Positions 50,330 through 60,577 are shown, counted from the first letter of the stretch. The stretch is DNA of 64,000 nucleotides from Nocardioides silvaticus (GCF_003160695.1 NZ_QGDD01000004.1:248001-312000), one strand, 5' to 3'. The notes: generated by a model not told the origin, from the sequence alone. Made by a program: numbers and translations.

Positions 50330-50995
50330 GTGTCGTCCCCGCGTCCCAGCCAGCGTGAGCAAGCCGCTGCCGACGCTCGCTCCCGGATCCTCGCGGCCGC
50401 CGTCGAGTGCATCGTCCGCGACGGGCTCGCCCGGGTCAGGATGGCCTCGATCGCTCGCACCGCAGGGGTCTCGGCAGGACTGCTGCACTACCACTTCGAC
50501 ACCAAGGAGCAGCTGTTCGGGGAGGTGCTGACCTACTCCCACGAGGTCTCCGCGGAGCTCAACCAGCGCGCGATGTCCGAGGCGGGCGACGGCGCCGCCG
50601 AGCGGCTGTCGTCGTTCCTCGACCGCTGCCTGCCCAGCGACCGGCAGCGCGCCGACGAGTGGCTGCTGTGGCAGGAGCTGGCACTGCTCTGCATCCGCGA
50701 CCCGCACCTCGCGAAGGTCGGCGCCGACCTCTACGAGGACCTCTACGCCACCACGGCCGACATCATCCGCGAAGGCACCGCCACCGGGGTCTTCGCCACC
50801 GCCCTCGACCCGCGGCAGATCGCCGAGACCGCGATCGCCATCACCGACGGACTCGGCGCGCGGGTCCTTGCCGGAGACCCGAACCTCGGCATCGAGGAAG
50901 CCCGGGCGACGATCGCCACCACGGTCGGGATCCTGGTCGGTCACGACGGGCCGCTCCCGGACCCCGCCTCACTCGAAGGCGGAGCACGGGCATGA
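50330..50995 (+). CDS. TetR family regulator heading the transport operon
   Basis: A 221-residue TetR protein. HTH: VRMASIARTAGVSAGLLHYHFDTKEQLF (about 37-65). The pattern GVSAGLLHYHFDTKE is the BetI-like/AcrR group. GTG 50330 follows GGAGG at 10 bases. Its stop overlaps the binding-protein start (ATGA), so regulator and transporter are one operon, and its probable operators lie at 50293 and 46133. The inducer is probably the transported amine or a CoA derivative. Confidence 0.92.
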   Translation: MSSPRPSQREQAAADARSRILAAAVECIVRDGLARVRMASIARTAGVSAGLLHYHFDTKEQLFGEVLTYSHEVSAELNQRAMSEAGDGAAERLSSFLDRCLPSDRQRADEWLLWQELALLCIRDPHLAKVGADLYEDLYATTADIIREGTATGVFATALDPRQIAETAIAITDGLGARVLAGDPNLGIEEARATIATTVGILVGHDGPLPDPASLEGGARA

Positions 50996-52134
50996 TCCCG
51001 AGCGCCGGCCTCGAGCTCCCTCGCCCGTCGCGGCGGGGGCTCCTGACCGGCGGCCTGGCGCTGGGAGCGTCGCTGACGTTGCCCGGCTGCGCCTACATCC
51101 GCGACGACGCGTCCACCGACGCCCCGTTGCCGGAGTCGGCGAAGGCCGAGATCGACGGCGACCTCGTCTACTTCAACTGGGCCGACTACCTCGCGCCCAC
51201 GGTGGTCAAGGGCTTTCAGGAGGAGTACGGCGTCAAGGTGATCGAGTCCAACTACGACTCGATGGAGGGCATGTACGCCAAGCTCGCCGCCGGCAACGAG
51301 TACGACATCGTCTTCCCGATCGCCAAGTGGGTCGTCAAGCTCAAGCGCGAGGGCAAGATCCGCGCGATCGACCCCGCGCAGCTCGGCAACGCCGAGCAGG
51401 TCTTCTACTCCGGCTCCTACTTCAACGACCCCTGGTACGACGAGGGATCCGCGGCCTCCGTCCCGTTCACGGTCTACAAGACCGGCATCGGGTGGCGCAC
51501 CGACAAGGTGTCGTCGATGACCGGCAGCTGGCGAGACCTCTGGAACGACGAGGCCCGCGGCCACGTGTTCACCCTCGACGACCAGGACGAGGCACTGGGG
51601 ATGGCCGCGCTCCTGCTCGGGTACGACGTCAACACCGCCGACTCCTCCGAGCTCTCCGACATCAAGGACCTGCTGATCAGCCAGAAGGAGTACCTGCGCG
51701 CCTACTCCTCCGACGACGTCAACAACATGGTCGGTGGCGACGCCTGGGTGCACCACATGTGGAGCGGCGACTACCTCTACCTCCGGAACTGGCTGGTCGA
51801 CGACCCGACGATGTACGACTTCGAGGCGCCGAGCGAGGGCTGTCCGATCAACTCCGACGCCTACGTGATCCCGACCAACGCCCGCCACCCCGGTACGGCG
51901 ATGGTGTTCATCGACTACCTGCTGCGGCCCGAGAACGCCATCAAGAACACCAAGTACCTTTCCTACCCGTTCCCGGTGAAGGACGCCCTGCCAGCGTTCG
52001 CCGAGCTCGCCAAGGACGCGCCGGCCTGCAACGTCGAGATCTCCGACCTCGAGAACGAGAACGTCTTCCGGCTCCTCGGCACCGACGAGGTCCAGCGCCG
52101 AGCGGCGGTCTGGACCGAAGTGAAGGCGAGCTGA
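50992..52134 (+). CDS. ABC transporter substrate-binding protein, polyamine type (PotD-like)
   Basis: A 380-residue SBP. The N-terminus has an RR-containing signal (PSRRGLLTGGLALGASL) with a lipobox-like LPGC, so it is probably a lipoprotein exported by Tat. The mature domain starts LVYFNWADYLAPTVVKGF, the PotD/spermidine-putrescine signature, and YDIVFPIAKWVVKLKREGKI follows. It presents a cationic or amine ligand to the permeases downstream. The polyamine-type fold also serves other amines, so the substrate need not be a polyamine. Confidence 0.92.
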   Translation: MIPSAGLELPRPSRRGLLTGGLALGASLTLPGCAYIRDDASTDAPLPESAKAEIDGDLVYFNWADYLAPTVVKGFQEEYGVKVIESNYDSMEGMYAKLAAGNEYDIVFPIAKWVVKLKREGKIRAIDPAQLGNAEQVFYSGSYFNDPWYDEGSAASVPFTVYKTGIGWRTDKVSSMTGSWRDLWNDEARGHVFTLDDQDEALGMAALLLGYDVNTADSSELSDIKDLLISQKEYLRAYSSDDVNNMVGGDAWVHHMWSGDYLYLRNWLVDDPTMYDFEAPSEGCPINSDAYVIPTNARHPGTAMVFIDYLLRPENAIKNTKYLSYPFPVKDALPAFAELAKDAPACNVEISDLENENVFRLLGTDEVQRRAAVWTEVKAS

Positions 52135-52135
52135 C

Positions 52136-53026
52136 GTGGCGGCCCCGACCGCCGAGGCGACCCGGCGGACCGCGCCACGCTCGGCCCAGCGCACCCGGCT
52201 GTGGGCGTTGCTGCTGGCCCTGCCGACCGCGTGGATGATGACGTTCTTCGTCTCCAGCATGGTGATCGTGGTGCTGCTGTCCTTCGGGCGGACCACCAAC
52301 GACGGTTTCCCGGCGTTCGCGCTGCGCACCGACAACTACGAGGCGCTGTGGAACGACGTCTACCTCGAGCTGTTCCTGCGCTCGCTCGGCTACGCGCTCG
52401 CGACCGTCGCCATCTCGCTGCTGATCGCCTACCCGGTCGCCTACGTCATCGCCCTGCACGGCGGCCGCTACAAGAACGCACTGATCGCGGCAATCGTGGT
52501 GCCGTTCTTCGCCAGCTACCTGATCCGGATGTACGCCTGGAAGGCGCTGCTCTCCGACGACGGTCTCGTCAACAGCGCCCTGCGCAACCTCGGTCTCAGC
52601 GACGGGATCACGTTCCTCAACACGTCGTACGCCGTGGTCGGCGGCCTGGTCTACGGCTTCGTGGTGTTCATGATCCTGCCGATCTACGCCTCGCTCGAGC
52701 GGCTCGACACGTCCTTGATCGAGGCCGGCAAGGACCTCTACCACGGGCCGGTGCGCACGTTCTTCTTCGTCACCGTTCCGGCCACCAGGGCCGGTCTGTA
52801 CGGCGGGATCCTGCTGGTCTTCCTCCCCGCGCTCGGCGACTTCGTCAGCGCCCAGCTGCTCGGCGGCGCCGGCACGTTCATGGTGGGCAACCTGGTGCAG
52901 CAGCAGTTCATGGAGGGCCAGAACTGGCCGCTCGGCTCGGCGCTCACCGTCGGCATGATGACCGCGCTGACCGTGCTCATGGTCGCCTACCTGCGGGCCA
53001 CCTCGACCCAGGCGCGTGAGCTCTGA
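52136..53026 (+). CDS. ABC transporter permease (PotB type)
   Basis: A 296-residue permease with six membrane helices and the BPD_transp_1 EAA loop region EAGKDLYHGPVRTFFFVTVP (about 200). GTG 52136 is two bases after the binding-protein stop. It overlaps the second permease by one base (TGATG). Confidence 0.92.
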   Translation: MAAPTAEATRRTAPRSAQRTRLWALLLALPTAWMMTFFVSSMVIVVLLSFGRTTNDGFPAFALRTDNYEALWNDVYLELFLRSLGYALATVAISLLIAYPVAYVIALHGGRYKNALIAAIVVPFFASYLIRMYAWKALLSDDGLVNSALRNLGLSDGITFLNTSYAVVGGLVYGFVVFMILPIYASLERLDTSLIEAGKDLYHGPVRTFFFVTVPATRAGLYGGILLVFLPALGDFVSAQLLGGAGTFMVGNLVQQQFMEGQNWPLGSALTVGMMTALTVLMVAYLRATSTQAREL

Positions 53027-53853
53027 TGGCCCGCCGCGTCGAGCGCAAGCCGGTGGTCGCGGTCGGGGTGACGATCGTGTTCTTCGCCTGGCTCTACCTG
53101 CCGATCCTGGCGGTGGCGCTGTTCAGCCTCAACGACAAGAAGTCGCTGTCGTCGTTCTCCGGCTTCTCCCTGCGCTGGTACGACGACCTCGTCCACAACG
53201 AGGCGCTCCTCGACTCGCTGGTCGCCAGCCTCCAGGTCGCCGCAGCGGCGACGCTCGGCTCGCTCGTCCTCGGCACGATGCTGGCGCTGGGCCTGGAGCG
53301 CATCCGCGGGCGGCGCGGCAACCTCATCGGCGCGGTCACCCTGCTCCCGCTGGTCACCCCGGAGATCGTCACCGGCGTCGCCGCGCTGCTGCTGTTCACC
53401 GGCATCGGGCTCAAGCTGTCGTTGACGACGGTGGTCCTCGCCGAGATCACGTTCTCGATCGCCTACGTCACCGTGATCGTCCGCGGTCGGCTGGCCGGCA
53501 TCGCGCTCGAGGTCGAGGAGGCCGCCCGCGACCTCGGGTGCACGCCGTTCCAGGCGGTCCGCCTCGTCATCCTGCCGATGCTGCTGCCCGCGCTGCTCGG
53601 GGCCGGGCTGCTGGTGTTCGCGCTGGTCTTCGACGACTTCGTGCTGGCGTTCTTCACCACCGGCGTCGACCCGCAGCCGCTGCCGGTGCGGGTCTACTCC
53701 TCGATCCGGTTCGGCGTCTCCCCCGCCATCAACGCGATCGGCACGCTGATGCTGCTCGCGTCCGCCCTGCTCATCGTGGCCGCGCTGGTGCTTCCGCGCC
53801 TGCTCGGCCGTGGCACCTCGAGCCTCGACCTGATCACCGGAGGCCGCCGATGA
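53026..53853 (+). CDS. ABC transporter permease (PotC type)
   Basis: A 275-residue permease with six helices; the EAA loop is EEAARDLGCTPFQAVRLVILP. The pair PotB/PotC forms the channel. Its end overlaps the ATPase start (ATGA). Confidence 0.92.
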   Translation: MARRVERKPVVAVGVTIVFFAWLYLPILAVALFSLNDKKSLSSFSGFSLRWYDDLVHNEALLDSLVASLQVAAAATLGSLVLGTMLALGLERIRGRRGNLIGAVTLLPLVTPEIVTGVAALLLFTGIGLKLSLTTVVLAEITFSIAYVTVIVRGRLAGIALEVEEAARDLGCTPFQAVRLVILPMLLPALLGAGLLVFALVFDDFVLAFFTTGVDPQPLPVRVYSSIRFGVSPAINAIGTLMLLASALLIVAALVLPRLLGRGTSSLDLITGGRR

Positions 53854-54932
53854 GCTCAGCGCCGACGACCAATCCCTCGGTCACCCTCCGCGGCCTGACG
53901 AAGCGGTTCGGCGGCACGACCGTCGTCGACCACCTCGACCTCGACATCGAGAGCGGCGAGTTCTTCTCGCTGCTCGGCCCGTCGGGTTGCGGCAAGACCA
54001 CGACACTGCGGATGATCGCCGGGTTCAGCGACCCGACCGAGGGCACGATCCTGGTCGGCGGCGAGGACGTCACGAGCACTCCTCCGCACAAGCGCGACGT
54101 CAACACGGTCTTCCAGAGCTACGCCCTGTTCGAGCACCTCGACGTCCGTCGCAACGTCGGGTTCGGACTGCGCCGCAAGGGCGTCGACAGGTCGTCGATC
54201 GACAAGCGGGTCGCGGAGATGCTGGAGCTCGTCGAGCTCGGCGACCGCGCGAAGGACAAGCCCAGCCGGCTCTCCGGCGGCCAGCGTCAACGGGTCGCGC
54301 TCGCCCGGGCGCTCATCAACCAGCCCAAGGTGCTGCTGCTCGACGAACCCCTGGCCGCGCTCGACCTCAAGCTGCGCCGGGCGATGCAGGCCGAGCTCAA
54401 GTCCATCCAGCGGGAGGTCGGCATCACGTTCCTGTTCGTCACCCACGACCAGGACGAGGCGCTGAGCATGAGCGACCGGGTCGCGATCATGTGCGACGGG
54501 GTCGTCGAGCAGTGCGGCACCCCCGAGGACGTCTACGAGCGGCCGACCTCGGTGTTCGCCGCCGGCTTCATCGGCACCAGCAACCTCATGAACGGGTTGT
54601 GGTCCGACGGCTGCGTGTCCGTCTCACCGACGGTCTCGATCCCGGCCCCCGGCCACCAGGGATCGGCCGACGGCGACCCGGTGAGCGTCACGGTGCGGCC
54701 CGAGAAGATCTGGCTCACCGAGCACACCCCCGGGATGTTCCGGCTGCCCGGCACCATCGTCGAGACCAGCTACCACGGCGCCACCACGCAGTACGTCGTC
54801 TCGGTCGGCCCCGACCTCACGCTGACCGTCCTCGAGCAGAACCTGCCCCGGATGCGGGCCGAGGACCGCTGGAGCCCGGGCGACCGGGTCGAGGCCGGCT
54901 GGCTCCCCGAGCACACGGTGGTGCTCCGGTGA
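53850..54932 (+). CDS. ABC transporter ATPase (PotA type)
   Basis: A 360-residue ATPase with Walker A GPSGCGKTT, signature LSGGQRQRVALARAL, Walker B VLLLDEP, and a C-terminal TOBE domain (about 280-360) typical of PotA/UgpC. It completes a four-gene importer. Its stop overlaps the amine oxidase GTG (GTGA), so uptake and oxidation are co-translated. Confidence 0.94.
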   Translation: MSSAPTTNPSVTLRGLTKRFGGTTVVDHLDLDIESGEFFSLLGPSGCGKTTTLRMIAGFSDPTEGTILVGGEDVTSTPPHKRDVNTVFQSYALFEHLDVRRNVGFGLRRKGVDRSSIDKRVAEMLELVELGDRAKDKPSRLSGGQRQRVALARALINQPKVLLLDEPLAALDLKLRRAMQAELKSIQREVGITFLFVTHDQDEALSMSDRVAIMCDGVVEQCGTPEDVYERPTSVFAAGFIGTSNLMNGLWSDGCVSVSPTVSIPAPGHQGSADGDPVSVTVRPEKIWLTEHTPGMFRLPGTIVETSYHGATTQYVVSVGPDLTLTVLEQNLPRMRAEDRWSPGDRVEAGWLPEHTVVLR

Positions 54933-56272
54933 CCCGCGCGGACGTCGTCGTCGTCGGCGCCGGCCTCGCCGGGCTCGCGGCCGCCCGCGACCTGGAGGCG
55001 GGCGGCGCCGAGGTCGTCGTCCTCGAGGCGCGGCCCCGGGTCGGGGGTCGCGTCGAGCAGGAGGAGCTGCCCGACGGCCGCCGGGTCCAGCTCGGCGGCG
55101 AGGTCGTCGGCACCGCGCACACCAGCTACCTCGGGCTCGTCGCGGAGCTCGGCCTGACGCTGGTCCCGTCCTACGTCGCCGAGCCCGGCGAGATCACCCG
55201 CCAGGTCACGGAGAGCATCGACGTCGGCGACTGGCCGGCGTGGTGCACCGACGCCGACCGCGCGTCCTACGACGTGGTCGAGGCGGCGCTCGACAAGATC
55301 TGCTCCTCCATCGACCCCGACGACCCGTGGACCTGCCCGGACCTCGGCCGGCTCGACCGGCTCAGCGTCGGCGACTGGCTGCGGGAGGTGGGGGCGACCG
55401 CCAACGTGCTCCGGCTCTGGGAGCTCGTCCACCTCAGCCTCTCCGACGGCTCGATCGAGCGGCAGAGCCTGTTCGCCTACGCCCGCAAGATCGTCGTCGG
55501 CGGCACCACTGGCAGCTACGACGTCGAGCAGTGGGAGAACCTCCGGGTCACCGAGGGCTCGGCGACCGTCGCGCTGACGATGGCCGCCGCGCTGCGCGAC
55601 GTCCGCCTCTCCACGCCGGTGGCACGGATCCGAGTCGGCGCCCCCGGCTGCGCGGTGACCACGGCCACCGGCGAGCGGGTCGACGCCCGGGCCGTGGTGC
55701 TCGCGGTCCCCTCGGGCCCGGCCCGCGACATCGAGATCGAGGGCGTCAGCGAGGACCGGCTCACCTCGCTCCGGCGGCAGCGGCACGCCTGGGCGGCGAA
55801 GTTCGTCGCGGCCTACGACCACCCGTTCTGGCGGGACCGTGGCCAGAACGCACTGTCGGAGAGCGAGGGCGTGCTCGGCTCGACCTGGCCGCAGCAGGAC
55901 GGCGTGCTGTCCGCCCTCGTGCCTCCCGAACGCTTCGCCGCGTTCGCGAGCAGCGACGCTGACACCCGCACCCGCGAGGCGCTCGCCCAGGTCGCCGAGC
56001 TGTACGGCCCGGAGGCCGAGGCGCCGCTGCGCACCTGGACCCGGCTCTGGGGCAGCGATCCCTGGACCCAGGGGTACGTCACGAACTGGCGGCCCGGCGA
56101 CGTCGAGCTCGTCGGTCCGCTGCACGGCACGCACGAACCGCCCTTCTACGTCTGCGGCTCCGACCAGTGGGTCGCCGGCTACATGGAGGGTGCGGTCCGC
56201 ACGGGCCGAGCGGCCGCCGCGGCGGCACTGGCCCAGGGTCACGACAGGCTCGACCACCAGGGAGAGAGGTAG
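54929..56272 (+). CDS. Flavin-containing amine oxidase
   Basis: A 447-residue flavin monoamine oxidase. FAD motif GAGLAGLAAARDLEAGGAEV and the following ARPRVGGRVEQEEL are at the N-terminus; the C-terminal FAD block is YVCGSDQWVAGYMEGAVRTG. Such enzymes oxidise amines to aldehydes plus ammonia and H2O2. Unlike the homologue at 37077 it is intact. Coupling to the Pot-type importer suggests direct action on the imported amine. Confidence 0.92.
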   Translation: MTRADVVVVGAGLAGLAAARDLEAGGAEVVVLEARPRVGGRVEQEELPDGRRVQLGGEVVGTAHTSYLGLVAELGLTLVPSYVAEPGEITRQVTESIDVGDWPAWCTDADRASYDVVEAALDKICSSIDPDDPWTCPDLGRLDRLSVGDWLREVGATANVLRLWELVHLSLSDGSIERQSLFAYARKIVVGGTTGSYDVEQWENLRVTEGSATVALTMAAALRDVRLSTPVARIRVGAPGCAVTTATGERVDARAVVLAVPSGPARDIEIEGVSEDRLTSLRRQRHAWAAKFVAAYDHPFWRDRGQNALSESEGVLGSTWPQQDGVLSALVPPERFAAFASSDADTRTREALAQVAELYGPEAEAPLRTWTRLWGSDPWTQGYVTNWRPGDVELVGPLHGTHEPPFYVCGSDQWVAGYMEGAVRTGRAAAAAALAQGHDRLDHQGER

Positions 56273-56274
56273 CG

Positions 56275-57438
56275 ATGGACTTCGGGCTGACCGACGAGCA
56301 GCGCAGCATCGTCGAGACGACGCGCACGTTCGTCGAGAAGGAGCTCTACCCCCACGAGGAGGAGGTCGAGCGCACGGGTGTGCTCCGCCCCGAGCTCGCC
56401 GCCGAGATCCGCCGCAAGGCGCTGGCCGCGGGGCTCTACGCCGCCAACATGCCCGAGGAGGTCGGCGGCGCCGGCCTCGACACGGTCACCTGGGTGCTCT
56501 ACGAGAAGGAGCTCGGCCGCGCCAGCTACGCGCTGCAGTACTGCGGCGTCCCGCGCCCGTCGAACATCCTGCTCGCCGGCACCGAGGCGCAGCGTGAGAA
56601 GTACCTCTACCCGACCGTCCGCGGCGAGAAGATCGACTGCCTGGCGATGACCGAGCCGGGCGCCGGGTCCGACATGCGCGCCATGCGGACGAAGGCCACC
56701 CGGGACGACGGTGCTGACGGGGGCTGGCGGATCAAGGGGTCCAAGCACTTCATCAGCCACGCCGACGAGGCCGACTTCGTGATCCTGGTGGCGGCGACCG
56801 GCAGCGACGACGCCGGACGCACGCAGATGACCATCTTCCTGATCGACCTCGACACCCCCGGCGTCGCCGTGCACGACGGCTACCGCAACGTGTCGCACCG
56901 CGGCTACACCAACTCGATCCTCGACTTCGACGACGTGCGGGTCGGCGACGACGCCGTGCTCGGCGAGGTGGGCAAGGGGTTCGAGCTCTCCGGCGAGTGG
57001 CTCGGCTCCACCCGGCTCCAGGTCGCCGCCTCCTGCCTCGGCCGGGCCGAGCGCGCGCTCGAGCTCTCGGCCCAGCACGCGGCGACCCGCGAGCAGTTCG
57101 GCCAGCCGATCGGGAGGTTCCAGGGCATCGGCTTCAAGCTCGCGGACATGGCGACCGAGCTGCAGGCCGCCGAGCTGATGACCCTGCACGCCGCGTGGAA
57201 GGTCGACCAGGGCACCGCCACCGACGCGGACATCGCCATGGCCAAGGTCAAGGCCACCGAGATGCTCGCGATGGTGGCCGACGAGGCGATCCAGATCCAC
57301 GGCGGCATGGGTCTCATGGACGAGCTCCCGCTCGAGCGGATCTGGCGGGATGCCCGGATCGAGCGGATCTGGGACGGGACCTCGGAGATCCAACGCCACA
57401 TCATCAGCCGGTCGATGCTGCGTCCCCTGGGAGCCTGA
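56275..57438 (+). CDS. Acyl-CoA dehydrogenase
   Basis: A 387-residue acyl-CoA dehydrogenase. MTEPGAGSDMRAM binds FAD and substrate, KHFISHADEADFVI and RIWDGTSEIQRHII are family blocks. The catalytic base position, near IHGGMGLMDELPLERIWRDARI, fits the group with glutamate in the last helix region. Start ATG 56275. It may desaturate the side chain of an imported amino acid-like acid after CoA activation by the ADP-forming synthetase. Confidence 0.94.
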   Translation: MDFGLTDEQRSIVETTRTFVEKELYPHEEEVERTGVLRPELAAEIRRKALAAGLYAANMPEEVGGAGLDTVTWVLYEKELGRASYALQYCGVPRPSNILLAGTEAQREKYLYPTVRGEKIDCLAMTEPGAGSDMRAMRTKATRDDGADGGWRIKGSKHFISHADEADFVILVAATGSDDAGRTQMTIFLIDLDTPGVAVHDGYRNVSHRGYTNSILDFDDVRVGDDAVLGEVGKGFELSGEWLGSTRLQVAASCLGRAERALELSAQHAATREQFGQPIGRFQGIGFKLADMATELQAAELMTLHAAWKVDQGTATDADIAMAKVKATEMLAMVADEAIQIHGGMGLMDELPLERIWRDARIERIWDGTSEIQRHIISRSMLRPLGA

Positions 57439-57439
57439 G

Positions 57440-58225
57440 ATGAACGACGTCCTGAAGGCTCACGTCGAGGACCGCGTCCTCGAGGTCACGCTGGACCGGC
57501 CGCCGGCCAACGCCATCGATCTCGCGACGAGTCGGGCCATGGGCGAGGTGTTCGCGACGTTCCGCGACGACCCCGAGCTCCGGGTCGCGATCGTGCGCAC
57601 GGAGGGCGACAAGTTCTTCTGCGCCGGTTGGGACCTCAAGGCCGCGGCCGAGGGTGCCGCGATCCAGGGCGAGTACGGCGTCGGCGGCTTCGGCGGGCTC
57701 CAGGAGCTGCCCGGACTCAACAAGCCGGTGATCGCGGCGGTCCACGGCATGGCGGTCGGCGGCGGCTTCGAGCTCGCGCTGTCGTGCGACCTGATCTACG
57801 CCTCGGCGACGTCGACGTTCGGCCTGCCCGAGATCAACGCCGGCACCCTCGCCGACGCCGCCACGATCAAGCTTCCCAAGCGGATGCCCTACCACGTGGC
57901 GATGGAGCTGCTCCTGACCGGACGCTGGATGCCCGCGGAGGAGGCCGCCCGCTGGGGGCTGGTGAACGAGGTGGTCCCCGACGGAGAGGCGGTCCGCGCC
58001 CGGGCCTGGGAGACCGCCCGCTTGCTCGCCTCCGGACCGCCGCTGGTGTTCGCCGCGATCAAGGAGACCGCGCGGGCCGCCGAGTCGCTCGGCTTCCAGG
58101 AGGCGCTGGACCTGGTCACCAGCAGCCGCCTCCCGACGGTTGCGACGCTCTACTCCTCGGAGGACGGGGTCGAGGGGTTCCGCGCCTTCGCCGAGAAGCG
58201 CCCGCCGGTGTGGAAGGGCCGCTGA
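57440..58225 (+). CDS. Enoyl-CoA hydratase, CaiD-like
   Basis: A 261-residue crotonase-fold enzyme. FCAGWDLKAAAEG and AAVHGMAVGGGFELAL form the oxyanion hole. The segment LPEINAGTLADAATIKLPKR and ELLLTGRWMPAEEAARWGLVNEVV match the carnitinyl-CoA dehydratase (CaiD) group better than standard hydratases. One base after the ACAD stop. Together with the Glu-type Rieske oxygenase this points to a betaine or carnitine-like substrate. Confidence 0.92.
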   Translation: MNDVLKAHVEDRVLEVTLDRPPANAIDLATSRAMGEVFATFRDDPELRVAIVRTEGDKFFCAGWDLKAAAEGAAIQGEYGVGGFGGLQELPGLNKPVIAAVHGMAVGGGFELALSCDLIYASATSTFGLPEINAGTLADAATIKLPKRMPYHVAMELLLTGRWMPAEEAARWGLVNEVVPDGEAVRARAWETARLLASGPPLVFAAIKETARAAESLGFQEALDLVTSSRLPTVATLYSSEDGVEGFRAFAEKRPPVWKGR

Positions 58226-58234
58226 AGAAGTCCT

Positions 58235-60577
58235 GTGCCGGCGCCGAACCGTCGTGCGAGACTCCGGCTCGTGACAGACCAGCCCGACCGCACGCGCCTC
58301 CCGCTCGACGTCGACACCACCGCCCGGCCGATCCGCCCGGTGGAGACCGACAAGGGGGCTCCGAACGTCGTCGTCGTGCTCATCGACGACATGGGGTTCG
58401 GCGCCTCCTCGCCGTACGGCGGACCTTGCGAGATGCCGACCGCGCAGCGACTCGCCGACGAGGGCCTGCGCTACAGCCGCTTCCACGTGACCTCGCTGTG
58501 CTCCCCCACCCGCCAGGCGCTGATGACCGGCCGCAACCACCACTCCGTGGGGATGGGCGTCACCAGCGAGATGTCCACCCCGGAGCCCGGCTACCACGGC
58601 TACCGGCCGGCGAGCGCCGCGACGATCGCCCAGATCCTGAGCGGCAACGGGTACTGCACCGCTGCGATCGGCAAGTGGCACCAGACGCCGCCGGTGGAGG
58701 TCAGCCCGAGCGGGCCGTTCCCCCGGTGGCCGATGGGTGAGGGCTTCGACTACTTCTACGGGTTCATGGGCGCGGAGATGAACCACTGGTACCCCCAGCT
58801 CTACCAGGGTCGGTACGCGATCGAGCCCGACAAGCTGCCCGAGGACGGCTACCACCTCTCCGAGGACCTCGTGGAGAAGGCGATCTCCTGGATCGAGAAC
58901 CAGCAGGCGATCACGCCCGACCGACCGTTCTTCACCTACGTCGCCCTCGGCGCGACCCACGCCCCGTTCCACGTCGCCGCCGAGTGGCGCGACAAGTACG
59001 CCGGCCGGTTCGACGCCGGCTGGGACGCGCAGCGGGAGGCCACGCTCGCCCGCCAGAAGGAGCTCGGCATCGTGCCCGGCAGCGCCGAGCTGTCGCCGTG
59101 GGCCGAGGGAGTGCCCCACTGGGACGAGCTCGACGAGACCGAGCAACGGGTCGCCGCGAAGTTCATGGAGACCTACGCCGGCTTCGCCGAGCACGCCGAC
59201 GTGCAGGTCGGTCGGCTCGTCGACGCGCTCGAGGAGATGGGGGTGCTGGACGACACGCTGATCTTCTACCTGCTCGGGGACAACGGTGCCTCCGGCGAGG
59301 GCGGGCCGCGCGGCACCTTCCGGGAGCACCTCGTCGGCCACGGGATCCAGGACCAGACGGCCGACATGGCCGCCCGGCTGGAGACGCTCGGCGACCCCAC
59401 GACGTACGCCATCTACCCGGTCGGCTGGGCCCTGGCCATGAACACGCCCTACCCGTGGACCAAGCAGCTGGCGCACCTCGGTGGCACCCGTGACGGGATG
59501 ATCGTGCGCTGGGGCAACGGCATCGAGGCTCGCGGGGAGATCCGGCACCAGTGGCACCACGTGATCGACGTGCTGCCGACGATCCTCGAGGCGGCGGGCG
59601 TCCCGCACCCGGAGACCTACGGCGGCGTCCCGCAGCAGCCGATCGAGGGCACCAGCCTGCGCTACAGCTTCGACGACCCGCAGGCACAGGACCGCCGGAC
59701 CACGCAGTACTTCGAGATGATCGGCAACCGCGGCATCTACTGCGACGGCTGGACCGCGGTGACCCGCCACGGCATCCCCTGGGAGATGGTCGACACCCCC
59801 GACCGTCCGTTCGAGGACGACGTCTGGGAGCTCTACGACCACACCAGCGGTGACTGGAGCCAGGCCCGCGACGTGGCGGCCGAGCACCCGGAGAAGCTGC
59901 GCGAGCTCAAGGCGCTGTTCCTCCAGGAAGCCGAGCGGTTCAACGTCCTCCCGCTCGACGACCGGGTGACCGAGCGGGAGAACCCCGACGTGGCCGGCCG
60001 ACTGGACCTGCACCTCGGGCGCCGGTCTCTCTCCTTCGGCCCCCGGGTGGGGCGGCTGACCGAGGAGGCGGCTCCCAACGTGAAGAACCGCTCGCACGTC
60101 ATCACCGCCGACCTGGAGCTGGTCACCGGCACCAACGGTGTGGTGGTCGCCCAGGGCGGGCGGTTCGGGGGCTGGTCGCTCTACCTCGTCAACGGCGTGC
60201 CGCACTACGCCTACAACTTCGCGGGCCGTGACCTCACCGTCGTGCGCGGCGGCAAGCCGATGCCGCCCGGGCGGCACGACCTGGTGGTCCGGTTCGACTA
60301 CGACGGCGGCCCGCCCGGGAGCGGCGCCTCCGTGACGCTCGAGGTCGACGGTGCGTCCGTCGGATCGGGCCGGGTTCCCGTCACCACGGCGTACTACTTC
60401 TCCTTCGACGAGACCTTCAACGTCGGCGTCGACCGCGGCACGCCGGTGGTCGACGACTACCTCCCGGTGCGCAATGCGTTCGAAGGTCTCATCCACCGGG
60501 TGCGGTTCGACCTCGACGACGTGGCCGACCCGGGGACCGACGAGGAGCGCGACCGTGTCGTCATGGTCCACCAGTGA
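58235..60577 (+). CDS. Arylsulfatase-type sulfatase
   Basis: A 780-residue type I sulfatase. The formylglycine motif C-x-P-x-R is Cys89 (SLCSPTRQALMTGR), and the metal ligands include Asp51-Asp52 (LIDDMGFG) and GDNGASGEGGP. A C-terminal beta-rich domain (about 590-780) is typical of long arylsulfatases. No signal peptide, so it acts inside the cell on an imported sulfate ester. GTG 58235 is used; GTG 58271 is an alternative. It is 10 bp after the CaiD-like gene and overlaps the FGE gene (GTGA), so the modifying enzyme is made with its client. Confidence 0.93.
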   Translation: MPAPNRRARLRLVTDQPDRTRLPLDVDTTARPIRPVETDKGAPNVVVVLIDDMGFGASSPYGGPCEMPTAQRLADEGLRYSRFHVTSLCSPTRQALMTGRNHHSVGMGVTSEMSTPEPGYHGYRPASAATIAQILSGNGYCTAAIGKWHQTPPVEVSPSGPFPRWPMGEGFDYFYGFMGAEMNHWYPQLYQGRYAIEPDKLPEDGYHLSEDLVEKAISWIENQQAITPDRPFFTYVALGATHAPFHVAAEWRDKYAGRFDAGWDAQREATLARQKELGIVPGSAELSPWAEGVPHWDELDETEQRVAAKFMETYAGFAEHADVQVGRLVDALEEMGVLDDTLIFYLLGDNGASGEGGPRGTFREHLVGHGIQDQTADMAARLETLGDPTTYAIYPVGWALAMNTPYPWTKQLAHLGGTRDGMIVRWGNGIEARGEIRHQWHHVIDVLPTILEAAGVPHPETYGGVPQQPIEGTSLRYSFDDPQAQDRRTTQYFEMIGNRGIYCDGWTAVTRHGIPWEMVDTPDRPFEDDVWELYDHTSGDWSQARDVAAEHPEKLRELKALFLQEAERFNVLPLDDRVTERENPDVAGRLDLHLGRRSLSFGPRVGRLTEEAAPNVKNRSHVITADLELVTGTNGVVVAQGGRFGGWSLYLVNGVPHYAYNFAGRDLTVVRGGKPMPPGRHDLVVRFDYDGGPPGSGASVTLEVDGASVGSGRVPVTTAYYFSFDETFNVGVDRGTPVVDDYLPVRNAFEGLIHRVRFDLDDVADPGTDEERDRVVMVHQ